Source: Lucinisca nassula
Taxonomy: Eukaryota > Mollusca > Bivalvia > Lucinida > Lucinidae
Reading direction: 5' to 3'
Assembly (NCBI GenBank): GCA_963580285.1
Contig: OY757019.1
Span: forward strand, 59,974,587 to 60,038,586
DNA length: 64,000 nt
Below the pieces are notes generated by a model that saw only the letters and a program-made list of their open reading frames with translations, had not been told where the DNA came from and made no database searches. The translations under genes and the position numbers were made by a program. This document shows, piece by piece, positions 19,946 through 32,264 of this stretch. How positions within the stretch are numbered: the stretch's first letter is position 1; each line of letters starts with the position of its first letter.

Positions 19946-22900
19946 CCCTTGTGGACTCTGTCAAAAAAGTGTTGGTTGGGAAGACCGGGGAATTTGTTGC
20001 GACACCTGCAATGTCTGGTATCACATAGGATGTCAAGGCATGTCATCAACTATGTATAGTTTTTACAACAGATCATTGAATAAAAATGTTGCATGGGAGT
20101 GTATGAAATGTGGAATGCCAAACTTTTCCACATCTCTGTTTGACACCTCATCTTCTATAGACACCTACAACCACTTTGAACCTTTATCTACCCTATCCGA
20201 GCCTGATAGTCCGATACCAGACGACATCGGCCCACCCACGGCAGCTTCATCGCCCATTGTGCAGCAGTCAAAAGAAGCTAAACGAAAGACCAAAAAGGCG
20301 GTCCTTAACCATCCCCTCAGAATATTGATCATGAATTGTCAGTCAATAAAGAATAAAAGGGCTGAACTTCATACAATTATCGACTCGGCGAAACCAGATA
20401 TCATTTTGGGCAATGAGTCTTGGTTAACCCCAGAAATTAAAAACTCGGAAATTTTCCCTGAATCCTTTGAGGCCATCCGGATAGACAGAGTTGGGGATGC
20501 ACATGGAGGTGTCTTCGTGGCTTTCAAGCGAGACCTACTCTGTACAGAAACTCCGGAGTTGGACACCAACTGTGAACTAGTTTGGTGTAAATTGAACATC
20601 ATTGGATGTAGGACTTTGTACCTTGGATCTTTTTATCGCCCACCAGATCAGATTGACCCAGAATATCTGGAGGCTTTTAATTCATCTTTGTCTAGGATAA
20701 TGTCAAATGCAAATGCCCATATTTTGGTTGGCGGAGACTTTAATTGTGGTGACATTGAATGGAGCAGCATGCAGGTGCCCCATGGGGTGCCTAAAAGGCA
20801 GACACAGCAACAACTTTTGGACATAATTAAAGAACACTGCCTGGCCCAAGTTGTTAACATACCCACCCGACAAGAAAAGACCCTTGATTTATTGTTTACA
20901 AATTCTCCATCCCCAGTAAGCCGAGTTAAGGGGATGCCCCCGATTGGCAAAGCTGATCATGACATAGTCCTTGTTGAGTATGACATAAAAGCTAAACGAA
21001 TCAGACAAGTCCCGCGTAACGTTTTTCTCTACAAACGTGCGGATATGGATGGTCTGCGAGACCATATGGCGCGATTTAAGGATTCGTTCCTTTCCTCTGA
21101 CCTCTCGCACATGTCAGTTAATGACTTGTGGGTCAGTTTTAAGTCCGAATTAACCACGGCAATGGAAAGGTTTATACCAACGAAAATTACCAAAACAAAA
21201 TATAGGGCACCATGGATCGGTAACACGATCAAGCATCTCATCAGAAGACGGAATAGAATGTATTTTCGTGCTCGCAAGTCTAGCAGCCCTGACGTTAAGA
21301 ACCATTACAAACGGTTCAGAGCACATGTGCAAAAGGTTATAAGAGATGCATATTGGAAGCATGTTTCCAGCATCTTTACCTTTGAAGATGACAATATAGA
21401 TCCCGATAGTCCCCAAAAGAATGGTAAAGTTAAAAAGTTTTGGTCATTCGTAAAGTCCCTAAAAAAGGATACGTTTGGAATCACTTCGCTAAGGGAAAAT
21501 GGAATTCTAAAAACAGATGCGCGCGATAAGGCTAATATTTGCAATAAACAGTTTCAATCAGCATTTACGCGTGAAACTGATGGTGAGCTACCATCTAAAG
21601 GTGCAAGTCCGTTCCCCTCTATGGGGGACATAACAGTTGACCCCAATGGGGTCGCTAAACTGTTAGGTAAGCTCAAGATACATAAGGCATCTTGGCCCGA
21701 TGACCTGAATGCCAGGGTACTTAAGTAATGTAGTGCTGAAATATCTCCTGTGTTGGCCTTTATCTTCAATCAATCACTTGCCCAGGGCACTGTACCAGAT
21801 GACTGGCGACAAGCAAATGTAACCCCGGTCTATAAAAAAGGGGAAAAATATGATGCAGCAAACTATAGACCAGTATCGCTAACATGCATCTGTTGCAAAA
21901 CCCTGGAGCATATATTAGTAAGCAACATCAACAAGCACTTAGCCTTTGAGAGCATTCTTGCTGACTGTCAACATGGTTTCCGGAGTCAAAGGTCTTGCAA
22001 AACGCAGCTTGTTCAATTTTACCATGACATTGTGAGCAATCTGGATGGGGCCATAAACCGTGGCCACAAACAGACTGACTTGATCATCATGGACTTTGCT
22101 AAGGCCTTTGACAAGGTACCTCACAGAAGGCTATTACATAAACTGGAGTACTATGGGATAAGAGGATCCACACACAGGTGGATTAGCTCATGGCTCTCTG
22201 GGCGCTCACAACAAGTTGTACTTGATGGCCAAGCGTCTGATCTAGTCCCTGTTTTATCTGGAGTCCCCCAAGGTTCGGTCCTTGGACCGGTCCTTTTCTT
22301 GGTTTTCATTAATGATCTCCCCGATAATATCAGGTTATCGGTCCGTTTGTTTGCTGATGATTGTGTCCTGTATAGGAACATATATTCTCCTTCTGACTGT
22401 CTTATTTTACAAGATGACCTGGATCAACTTGCACAGTGGGAGGCCGATTGGCAAATGAAGTTCAATGTGGCCAAATGTCACTCAATGAGAGTGTCACGAC
22501 ACCCTCCGGACAAGCAAATTAAGATTGACTATACTCTTCACCAGCAAATTTTGGAGCATGTTCAATCCGCCAAATATCTTGGTATCACCATCACTGACGA
22601 TCTTGATTGGGGTCAACATATCTCAGAGATTACATCTAAAGCAACTTGGACTTTGGGATTCCTTAGACGGAACTTGGCTTTTGCACCTAGGCAGCCAAAG
22701 GATGTTGCATATAAAACATTGGTTCGCCCTCAACTTGAATATGCATCACCCATTTGGTATCCCTATGTTAAAACTCAGACTCAGCAGGTGGAGAAGGTGC
22801 AGAGGACAGCTGATCGATGGACCTGTAGGCGATGGCGAAATAGAAGTAGCGTCGGTGACATGCTTAATGAGCTAGAGTGGCCGTCCCTGGAGGCCCGTCG

Positions 22901-23162
22901 TGAGCAGTCCTCTTTAACCTTCTTCTACAAGATACACTCTGATTCAGTGTCTATTGATAAAGATAGGTACTTGACCCATGTAACAGTGTCGACCCAAACA
23001 AGGGCATCAAAAGTAAACAACTCACAATATCGTAGATACCAGTCCTATAGTGATGCCCTGAAGAACTCGTTCTTTCCTAGAACTATTCCCCAATGGAATA
23101 GTCTTCCCTCCTCTGCGGTGAATGCCAAGTCCGCAGAAGAGTTTAAAGCCCGCACAGTGTAA
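19930..23162 (+). pseudogene. CR1-like LINE ORF2: PHD finger, endonuclease, RT
   Basis: One frame from about 19930 to 23162 (roughly 1,075 codons) is broken only by a TAA at 21726-21728. A PHD finger comes first (PCGLC, GICCDTCNVWYHIGC, WECMKC; 19947-20110). An AP-endonuclease-like domain follows (MNCQSIKNKRAEL, NESW, SFYRPP, GGDFNCGDI, TLDLLF, KADHDIVLVEY; 20320-20990). A linker leads to the RT with ANYRPVSLT, motif A IIMDFAKAFDKVPH, motif B GVPQGSVLGPVLF and motif C LFADDCVLY. The thumb (KYLGITITDDLDW) and a C-terminal region complete it. All RT catalytic Asp residues are present. It would nick target DNA and reverse-transcribe LINE RNA there. This is the best-preserved LINE in the window, probably a fairly recent insertion. 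The CR1 label rests on domain order and the 3' end. Confidence 0.9.
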
Positions 23163-23340
23163 GATTGGGACTCAGAGGTATGCGTTTTAGGATACCTCTG
23201 TTATGCAGATTGTAAATAGTTTTAAGGACGCATCCAGTGCCTCTTCTTTTTGTCAGCTAAATTCTAGATTTAGCCACCCAATCAACTGAGGTAATGGCCA
23301 GATATGACCGACTCAGTATAAGAAGATAGATAGATAGATA
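23163..23340 (+). other. CR1-like LINE 3' end with GATA repeats
   Basis: Non-coding region after the ORF2 stop, ending AAGATAGATAGATAGATA at about 23322-23340. Short microsatellite 3' ends instead of poly(A) are characteristic of CR1-group LINEs. Confidence 0.75.
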
Positions 23341-24109
23341 ATGGTATACGTTTCTGAATTTTGGCGTTTCCAACTGCGCAAAGGGAAATTTCATTTATTT
23401 CCTATTTCCTTTTTTGCAGTTTCAACCGACGACATTCGGAAACTAACATCATTATGATTACAAGGAAACATGGTCATGATACCTGAGAAGGCTTAGATCC
23501 TCTAAGCGGTTTACCAGTACTCGTGTGCGGTCGGATTCAGCTCTGCTTGGAAGCATCATGCAGCCCATTGGTTTCTTCAAGCACCGATGGGCGGGGACCG
23601 TAAACCTATACCAGTATTCGTAAAAACGATAATGAATGCGCTATTTGCGGACGTTCTATCGCACCGCTTCTCAAAGAAAATCGAATAAGGAAAAAGGAAA
23701 TGTTGACTTATTTCCTTTTTCCTTATTCGCAACATATACTTCCGGAATTTCGAAACCTATGCCGTTATGCTAAGAAGTAAACATTATGGTGAAAGCGCTA
23801 TTCGCAAAGTTCTATGAACCTGAAAATGAAATAAGGAAAAGGGAAATGTTATTTAAGTACCTTTTCATTATTCGCAGTTTATAATTCCTAAATTGGTCGT
23901 CTTCAGTTACTGAGTCTTTTTTTAATCGATTTATTTTTTTACAGCGGCCTAAACTTCACCTAAACTGACATGAAACTGTATAAGAAAAATCAATTAGCCA
24001 AAATAAATAAGGGAAATGCAAAGGATTTGGTGCAAATCGTTAATGTACAATAGCTTAAATTTATGTTCATTTAATTTGTGTGTTAGGACACTTCTTGTTA
24101 TGTGTTTTT
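23341..24109. repeat. Interspersed repeat fragments
   Basis: No gene. At 23488-23612 there is a minus-orientation half copy of the SINE-like family (CTTAGATCCTCTAAGCGG, GGAAGCATCATGCAGCCCAT). Around it are short purine-rich modules, AAGGAAA...TTTCCTTTTTCC with TTCGCA, in both orientations that also flank the LINE's left side at 19030-19110. Confidence 0.55.
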
Positions 24110-24385
24110 GTAAACCACAAAAATACGCCAATATGATTTTGACCCCCTTAAACCCAACTTTTATACAGTAAATCTGGAGTTTACAGGGGTATACGTTGTT
24201 TTTTATATTACTGCTCAAAAAATAGATTTTGCATTCTCGTTAGAATCATCTCGGTGCGGATGTTCTAACAAGCATCCACAATCTGTGATGTGAACAGAAA
24301 TATAAAAATATCAGAACTTTTTATCAGAAAATTCTCATTTCTGGTGGTTAAATTTTCAATATATTTGAATAGGCGTGTTTTCGTA
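24110..24385. mobile_element. Short inverted-repeat (MITE-like) element
   Basis: Compact relative of the element at 4943-5957. The left end is ATACGCCAATATGATTTTGA with CCCAACTTTTATA; the right end is TTGAATAGGCGTGTTTTCGT. GCTCAAAAAATAGATTTTGC and ATCCACAATCTGTGATGTG form the inner arms. No coding capacity. Confidence 0.6.
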
Positions 24386-25503
24386 ATGATGTGCCTTCAT
24401 GTCAATAACTTTGCCTTCTGTCGGTGGTTCGTTGCTTTTCCCGAGTTATCATTTCTTTCTGTTTAACACACAATTTCATACAGTTTTACTGTATTTAAAA
24501 TGGTCATTTGGTGAAGTAAATCGGTGGTTTTTAATGGTGGGAAATTGCGACCGTAAAACATCCCCATTTTAATGCACTTATTCAGTAGTTTTGTTAAAAT
24601 TATACTACTTTGCTCAAAGCGTCGAGTGCTGTGAGCTGCTTAAAACCATACCAACCAATGATAAGCGACGTCAACTAATGACGGGTTTCCGACAGTATAT
24701 CTCAGCATATACAGTCCCAAATATTTTACGTTATCCAGACGTCGTGTTACATGCTTAATAATATGTACGGCACCAACAGCAATTGATATACTCAGATATC
24801 AAGCAATTGAAGTATTGGTGAAATCCCGAGTAATATTTAATTCCTCTTTAAAGGCATTTATTCTGTAACACTAAAACACACCGTGTGTTCATAATTGTTT
24901 AATTGCCCCCTGTGGTAAACTATCTTTAGCAGATCAAAGGCGGCCCCTAATAGGGTGATTTTTAGCTTTTGTTGAATCCTCTGACTGAGGTACATACGGG
25001 GAAAATCAATAATGTACACTTATCAACATTTAGTAAATTATTGATTTTCCTCAGGGAGCCCCTTACCTGTTGAAGACAGAGGACTTCTCTCCAGTCAGCA
25101 CTGAGGGCTACATAATGTTATGTAATGAAATGATAGACCTCAATAATCAAGAATAAATGCCTTTAACATATCATTTTGTACACCAGGCATCCAGAATACC
25201 ATTCTGTATTACCTGCGACAGAGTACGAACGGTACTTAAACCAGGGATTAAGCTTGCCATCGCCCTGCGTCATCTGGCAACAACAGATTCCTATGCACCC
25301 CTGTAATGTGCTTTTCGGGTAGCCAGAAACAATTCCCTGTGTTGGTAAAAGATATCTGTAATGTGTTGGTGATGGAGCTAAAAATGAAGTCATTAATGCC
25401 CTTTTGAAAGAGACACTTGGATAAAAGTTGCTTAGGACTTCAAGATGTCCTGGTATGTGTCACACACCTGTGGCGCCCTGGATAGGAAACATGTCGCCGT
25501 CAG
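24386..25503. other. No gene seen; one hairpin
   Basis: Unassigned sequence. At 25001-25049, GAAAATCAATAA and TTATTGATTTTC form a perfect 12-bp inverted repeat around 25 bases. No domain was recognised in short open frames. Confidence 0.5.
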
Positions 25504-26160
25504 AAAAAGTAGAAGTAAACAAAGTTCAGGAATCGATACAATTAACTTACTCCACCCATCAAAGACACCAAAGGGAAAGAAACACAAACATGAAGCGACC
25601 AGACCATAATGGAAACCTAAACAAAGGATGGCCATAAGGACAGTTACTTTCCCACAAAATGGCATAATGGCCATCCAAAATAAAAAGAACCAAGTGATAC
25701 ACACAGCGAGTAGTAACAAACAACAACATAAATAAACCGCCACAGAAAAAAACGCCTTGGAACGGTCAGTGGAAAGAATTCCACTGGGGGGCTTAAATCG
25801 ATTTTACGTGGCCAAAATCCTCGCCCTTACTTCCGTCGCGATTTAGATAAATAATTTGTTCAGTCCGCATGAAGGACTCCTAACTCATCAGTGCAACATC
25901 TCCATGAACACAAATAATCAAAGAACCACAGAGGTGAGCCAACGGTGAGGACTCGACAGCAAAAAACCACTGAAATGCTGGAGCAAAAGAAAACCAACAG
26001 TTAGGCTCCGATGGGCCCGACCAGAGACCGAGCATCAGGCACCAACCAACATTACCTTGAATTAGATCTCTCTAATTCTAAATAAGCAGTTACGTTGCAA
26101 CCGTCATAGAATCTGAGGCCTGACCCACCGGCATGTACTTAAAGAGGGAAGCAAAGTTGC
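25504..26160 (-). repeat. Conserved 3' tail of Penelope-like element
   Basis: Non-coding tail of about 650 bp downstream (minus strand) of the RT frame. Landmarks are GTGGGTCAGGCCTCAGATTC, CGGAGCCTAACTGTTGG, CTGATGAGTTAGGAG, ACGTAAAATCGATTTAAGCC, GGATGGCCATTATGCC, and a terminal AATTGTATCGATTCCTGAAC...CTTTTTC. The same tail recurs at 31725-32063, 36046-36628, 38984-39466, 39820-40567, 41128-41810 and 43243-43818. It is the best marker of this family here. Confidence 0.8.
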
Positions 26161-29100
26161 CAACCGTGATTGGGTTAACTACCATGCATGTTGTCTGTCG
26201 TATAACATCCGTGTTGTACCCAATCTTTTTATATCGAAGAATGATTTTACGAAATTGGTTCTGAAGTCATTGCGGTTATATATTTTTCTGAATTTATATA
26301 CTAAGTCACCATAAAATTCGGGTTCCACTAATCCTTGTTGCAGAAGAGATTTAAGTCCAATATTGAATTTTGAAATTAAATCAGAATGGCGTCTATAAAA
26401 TTTTGAAAATGCTTTGCGTAGTTTATGGTACCGATAACCCTGATTAAGAAGTTTAGCCGTTAATAATTTATTACGAGTGTTGAAGTCAGATACATGACTA
26501 CACACTCTAGCAAATCGAATTAATTGCGAAATATAAACGCCATAGGATGGCGCACGAGGAACATCGCCATCCAAGAAAGGAAAATTTACAATCTCAAAAT
26601 CAAAGTCATCTCATTTATCATAAATTTTGCACGAAACAAACCCATCTACAATAGATAGATGTAAATCCAAAAACGGTGCCTCGGTATCAGAAGAATTTGC
26701 TTTTATTTAACTGAAGTTGTGGGGGGTTATTCTGACTGATCAAACCATCGAAATAAATATTATCAATAAATCATCTAAATATCTAGAAGTGGAGCTAAAA
26801 GCTTCAATAATTTCAGATTGGTTACCAATAGAAAGCGACAACATGAAGTCTCTTTCATAACAATACAAGAACAGATCAGCCACAATAGGTGCGCAAATCG
26901 TACCCATCGGAATACCCACAATTTGTCTAAATAATTTAGTACCGAATCTAATATAAATATTGTCAAGTAGAAAGGTGAGGGCATCACACACTTTCTGACA
27001 TGACAAGTGTATAATTCTTATGCTCTTTAGAAGTGAAAACTGCATTGCTGACATTACATGCAAGATAGAGAGAATCTTCTCTGTGAAAAAGCCATTCAAT
27101 TAAATCATTTAGCTTTTCTTTTATAAGATTATGAGGAAGGGTAGTGTAAAGAGTGGAAAAATCGTAAGTAGACAGACTAGAAGCACGAACACGTCTGGAT
27201 TTCAATTTATTTAAAACCTCATTCGAATTTTTATAGACCAAAACAGATTTCTTCCTGATCTTTCAAAGACTTTATCACAATATTTAATCACATGCGTTTT
27301 AATAGCAGTAAGACAGGAAGTTAATAATTTAGAAAGTTCAGTGGTAGTGCAAGAGCTAAAATTTGCAAAAACCGTGCTTTGTAAGGTATTTTATGAAGTT
27401 TTGGTAACCAGTATAGCGTAGGAAGCTTGTCTTGGCCTTCTGTAACACACACAGCAAACTTGGTGGCTGAATGACAAATATGTTCATCTACTATAGCTCT
27501 CTCTTCAGCTTAAGGCTGAAGTTCATAGGCCTTAGTACCACCAAGCTCCTGCTTAAGCGTGTTAACATAGTGGAGCCGTCACACAACGACGACGTTGTTA
27601 GCGGCCTTGTCTGCAGGGGCCAAAACAAACTGCTTATGAAATTCTTGAATCCCTAGTTGTTTAAGATGACGTAAAGACGTCTTAGGCTTAGGAGGTAATA
27701 AGTTAGTATTTTGAGAATAGAAAGAAATGCGTTATTCACTAGTTTTAAAATGCTAAGTTTCCAGTCCTTAAGGGCTTTATGCTCAACATACTCTCGCTTA
27801 CACCATCGATTACCGAATTCGTTCAAGGCAGCATCGATTTCATCTCTACATTTACTGAAATCAATTTTAGAAGGAAACCGATATTTCGGTCCTTTAGAAA
27901 TTATATTTCTTATCCTAGAATCAAGAATAATTTTCAAATTGCCAGTAATTACATGACCAGGAGCAAGGTAGCAATACACTGAGTTTTTACAATCACATGA
28001 ATCAGGAGTATTAGTATCAATATCAAGATCTGAAACAAGTTTATTGAAATTAAAAATGATAGATCTAACAGGTTTGTTATATTTATAGCAAACTAGAGCT
28101 ATGACTAAAGGTGATGAATACCCCCACAAAAACTGCCTTGATAGTACAACAGCGCCATTTTGCAATTTTTGCACTTGAAAGGGGCCATAACTATGTCGAA
28201 AATGGACGAATTGTAGTGGAAATCGAACTTGACCTGTATTTTATGATGTTACATCAGTGTACGAAAAATAATAAAAATCGGTGAAGCGCTTTTTGAGTTA
28301 TCGTCCGGAAACCAAGTCAACAGACCGACAGACCGACCGACCGACCGACCGACAAGCTCACTCCTATATACCCCCCCCCCCAAATTTCATTTGTGGGGGT
28401 ATAATTATAGGTGTTTCAGTATTTTGAAAATAAACAGGAATGGAAGAAAGCACCGAGCTCTCACGAAAAATACTGGGTAAATCTATAAAATTCATACCCT
28501 TATTAATGAAGGATATTTTGAAGAAATTGCGTTTATGATTAATTTCAGAATCCATGTAAGGACGGAGAGTATTCTGAGTTTAGCCTCTAGTCAAGAGAGC
28601 CGCATCATATAACTGATTAGAACTATCGTAGAATTTATTCGCCTCGGTGTCCAGAAGACGTAAAACAGAAACGGGTAATGAACTTAGAAATGAAAGCATA
28701 GAGTGGCGTCCATTATTTAATAATATGATTGACAGTCACTTCAGTCTAGTATTGTTTCGTTTAAAAGTTCGTAATTTACGTTTATAGTTACCATTTTTCC
28801 TGGTGCCTTGAGATCTAGTTCTGTGTTTTCGACATTCCAGGAGCGAGAAAATATAAAAGTCCGGCATTCTGGATCTATTACCCTCATGATAAATGTTGTC
28901 ATTAAATCCCAGTGGAAAAGGGGTCTGTAAAGATTTAATCCATTTCAGTTCAGCCTCATGTCTTTTGATAATTTTGAATCTAAATGTAGAATTTGCATCG
29001 TAGTAAAGTTTTTTCCACTGGTTGTATAACTATGTTATTTACAGAATGACCTGTACGTCGAAAGTGACGGTACGAGAAAGTGTCAGTTTTCTAAGGCTTA

Positions 29101-29215
29101 CTCATTCTACGATAATGCTCGTTCAATCTAGTTTTAAGCATGCGGTTAGTTTGACCTACGTACTGTATATTACAGTTTGCAGCACGTCATGTAATTAGAT
29201 AAATTAAATCTGTAG
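26160..29215 (-). pseudogene. Penelope-like element, N-terminal GIY-YIG then RT (Naiad-type)
   Basis: Minus strand, N to C. GIY-YIG nuclease remnant: DLIYLIT, UGA, then NCNIQYVGQTNRMLKTRLNE (29215-29100) and FRRTGHSVNN. A linker contains PLGFNDNIYHEGNRSRMPDF and NGRHSMLSFLSSLPVSVLRL, then the CxC motif DSCDCKNSVYCY (CDC at 27997-27989). The RT follows: PADKAANNVVVV, LPTLYWLPKLHKIPYKARF (a Penelope-type signature), motif A TYDFSTLYTTLPH, motif B FRQIVGIPMGT, motif C RYLDDLL with both Asp, thumb SYGVYISQLIRFAR. As I recall, N-terminal GIY-YIG plus a CxC linker defines the Naiad clade, as opposed to canonical Penelope elements with a C-terminal nuclease. Several frameshifts and TAA/TAG stops are present. 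Two TGA codons (29189-29187 and 27581-27579) fall where I expect Cys. A 285-bp element interrupts it at 28118-28402. Confidence 0.85.
28118..28402. mobile_element. Small inverted-end element inside the Penelope-like ORF
   Basis: Begins ATACCCCCACAAA and ends TTTGTGGGGGTAT, perfect 13-bp inverted ends, and separates two halves of the Penelope-like protein (NTETPII before it, PLVIALVCYKYNKP after it, minus-strand order). It includes a (GACC)n microsatellite near 28327-28352 and a C run near 28370-28381. No coding capacity. Confidence 0.75.
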
Positions 29216-29224
29216 ACTGTCATG

Positions 29225-29898
29225 TCAAATCCTCCAAAGACAGGAACACTGTATTATAACTGCACATCTTTCCTTTAATCGTCCTAATGGCTTTTGTAGA
29301 TGCCGAATACAAATTCATGTAGAGAAACGTTGTTGGTCTAGGAAGACTGTGTGATGCCCAGTTCTACAACCAGTCAGATCTGAAAAAATGCTTGGAAGAC
29401 GAGTTCATTGGCCTCCCAACACATTCACCCAAATTACGTCCATTGATTTCCTGCTCAGAGATGACACATTTGGTCTTCGCTCATACCTCATGAAGCCGTA
29501 CTCAGGCCGTCAACTGACAAGAGAAGAAATGATAGCCAACTACAGGAGTTAGAGACAGACGTGACGTAGACAATGCGTTGCGATTGTGGCCCAGAGGTGG
29601 AGAGTATTCTTGTCAACAATGCAACCGATGAATGTAACTATACAGACCATTTTTGTGTCTTCAAAACTGTATTCGTCTTCGAAACCCAGCCACACTGAAC
29701 TTCAACTGGACGCTAAAGACGATGCGCTCAACCTCATCTTTAGTCCAGGAGACAAGATGCCAATCTACCAGACCTGGACGTCCCACAGGGAGGAAACAGA
29801 TGCATGGTTGTTGCAAAGAGACAAAGAGACTATTTAAGAGATTATTTAATAGCCACGCAGGATGTGTGCCGTGGCAAGACAGGATGCTTGATTCATAA
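29225..29898 (+). pseudogene. PIF/Harbinger transposase remnant
   Basis: Plus-strand pieces in several frames match a DDE_Tnp_4-type (HARBI1-like) transposase: FVDAEYKFM (first Asp), LCDAQFYNQSDLKKCLEDEF, LLRDDTFGLRSYLMKPYSG (second Asp), EEMIANYR, then RDVDNALRLWPR where the family normally has VENAFG (third acidic residue Glu, here Asp), AQRWRVFLSTMQP, CIRLRNPAT, and a C-terminal PDLDVPQGGNRCMVVAKRQR..VPWQDRML. Frame changes occur between nearly every block. It lies back to back with the nuclease end of the Penelope-like copy. Such transposases cut and paste DNA together with a Myb/SANT partner protein, which I did not identify. Confidence 0.8.
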
Positions 29899-31724
29899 AT
29901 ACTATGGTATTAGAGATTATGTTTATGTTCAGGGCTAAAAGTTTATTTTCTTTCAATCACATTTCTTAATATGGCATTGTAGGTATAATGATACACCTTT
30001 AATAAAGTAAATTCGCAATGAAAATGATCATTTTTGTTTTCCTGTTTCAAGCATGGCAAGATATAGGAGTCCAGTTGATTATCCGTGCGTTGGTTCGTCC
30101 TTTTGTCAGCCCAAATGTTCAGGTCCTTTTTTCCAAGAACTACAACCACAGTCATATAATATAAGAGAGGGGCCAGGCAAATGGGAATTTAAAATGAAGA
30201 TGCAAGGAAATTCCAAAATCAAAGACCGATGCGAAAAAACAAACATACGCACAACGTAGACAAAAAATCAATAAAGCAGTGTCACGAGACAAACGTAGCA
30301 GTGAAAAAAAGAAAACAAGCATTTTAGAAATACTGTCAAAATTTATTTACAAACTATTTTAACTCGATGTCATTACTGTAATGAAGTAAGACAGAAACAA
30401 ATACTCAGCTCTGTTATCAAATAGCCTTGAAATTATTGTCTTATCCCATCAAGTCCTAAATGAATAATAATCCACATGTAATCCAACACAGAATTAAGAA
30501 TGAAATTTTCTCAAGAAACCCCAAAACTAAAGTAACGGGAAATTCGTCCATTTTAAGTTGTAAAGGAAGATTCTGGAATATTCCAGAATGCAGTGGCCTC
30601 ATATGCTAAAAATAATGTGCGCTGAAAGTTTCAAGATTACTCTTTAATCTCCTTTCTTGTAAATAACATGTTTACCAACTATTATTCTCTGACAAAATAT
30701 TGTAGATAAATGTTTCTTAAAATAAGTCAGCAAGACTAATCCACCGGGCTTAACATGAGGATCGAAATAAAAATCTTATACATAACAGCAGAGACAGACA
30801 AAACAGACAGAAACATTATGAACGTTGGAACCGTCAGTAATAAAATTACTGTGGGGCTTATAACAGGTGTCTACCCTCGGGCTAGGCTCTTTATATCACA
30901 TATGAATTTAAATGGCACGAATATCTTTGGGAAAAGCACAATTTGTTCTAGACAGTCGTAGGGTAAATCATAGTACCAGCTCAGGAGGTATGATAGGGAT
31001 ATCTTTTCGATTTTCATTAAAACAAAGGACTTTTGTGTGGACCCATTCGAAATGCTCCAGGGTACACACAATTGCACAAAGACTACACAAAACATATAAT
31101 TAAGATAACAAGATAAAATAAGAAAATCATTCCAAAATATTAATATCTGCAGTCACGGGATTTTTCCTGGGACTAATAAACGAGTTCGATAGAGCCATGG
31201 TGAACGAGTTATCGGCGTTTGAACCATCGAAGTTTAACCTTGTTGACAATGACCATCAATGTATTCAGCGATTGTTTGATATATAGAACTTGAAAAAACA
31301 ATGACGAAATGAGAAATTTCTAACTTTTTTATACGACGAAAAAAAACTTACATAGACTTGACACCCAGGAACTTTCACAGGTTTATCAAACTTGCCACTT
31401 ATTCTTTCAAATCGCAAGTGCCTAAAATATATGTGCGAATACAAGAAGGAAGTTCTCCATTAGTGTCAAAATCAACGCTGAAGCAGCTGTCAGCAATCGA
31501 TCTCTTTTGTATGATTCTGTCGAGTTTTCGATGTCGAATTACAAAAGTCCCGTGGAACTTGACATTGAACTAAGAAAACGAGAAATACAAAATAAAGGAA
31601 AATAAATTCGCAATGTTACTACCGATTTCAATGTCCATTAGCCTTTCAGTCAAATAAAGCAGATCAAAGTGTTACATTCTGAGGTATTACATTACAGAGA
31701 TCAGTGCACCAGAAATATACATCA
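29899..31724. other. No gene seen
   Basis: About 1.8 kb of AT-rich unassigned sequence. Short open frames (for example 30053-30259 and 31358-31573) show no domain I recognise. Confidence 0.5.
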
Positions 31725-32063
31725 AAATAGAAGTGAAGGCAATGATCAGGAATCGAAACAATTAACCCACAGCTCCCATCAGAGATACCCAGGGAAAGAA
31801 ACACAAGCATAAAATAATTAGACCCTAATGGAAATAGCACCAGCGGAAAGCCAAAAGGACATTTACATTCCCAATAAATGGTCAATTGGTTATCCAAAAC
31901 AAAATAATATAAGCGATACACACACTCAAAGACAAGCCATAACAAAAAATAACCACGACAGAAGACCCGCGTTGGAACTTCAGTGAAACGAATTCCACGG
32001 GGGGGGGGGGGGGGGGCTTAAATCGATTTTACGTGGCCACAATCCTCGCCCCTTACTTCCGCC
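31725..32063 (-). repeat. Penelope-like 3' tail, truncated copy
   Basis: Outer half of the conserved tail, from TGATCAGGAATCGAAACAAT to ACGTGGCCACAATCCTCGCC and the CGATTTAGATGA block. The site that reads CCACTGGGGGGCTTAAATCG in other copies is expanded to about 18 G at 31998-32015. Confidence 0.75.
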
Positions 32064-32113
32064 GCGATTTAGATGAACACATGTAATGTTTCCGCCAGTT
32101 TCTTTGTACTGCA

Positions 32114-32193
32114 GCCGGCCTCTGTAGCGCAGTCGGATGCGCGTCTGACTGATGATCAGGAGGACGCGGGTTCGATACCTGCCGGGGTCGGCA
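32114..32193 (+). mobile_element. tRNA-like SINE head or tRNA pseudogene
   Basis: A cloverleaf can be drawn. D stem GCGC/GCGC follows TA. Anticodon stem TCTGA/TCAGG holds loop CTGATGA (anticodon GAT). T stem GCGGG/CCTGC encloses TTCGATA. The acceptor arm is imperfect. Box A (TAGCGCAGTCGGATGCG) and box B (GGTTCGATACC) are good. Because it is followed by repeat sequence (32265 on) rather than a T-run terminator, a SINE head or tRNA pseudogene is more likely than a working gene. Confidence 0.55.
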
Positions 32194-32264
32194 ACATTCT
32201 TTCATGGAGATTGATAATGAAATCTTTTCTGCGGTCATTTACTCCCTTCCGCTGATTCAAGAAG

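Noticed and set aside
32114..32193. Functional tRNA gene with GAT anticodon
   Set aside because: The acceptor stem is imperfect, there is no T-run terminator, and repeat sequence follows directly. A SINE head or pseudogene fits better.
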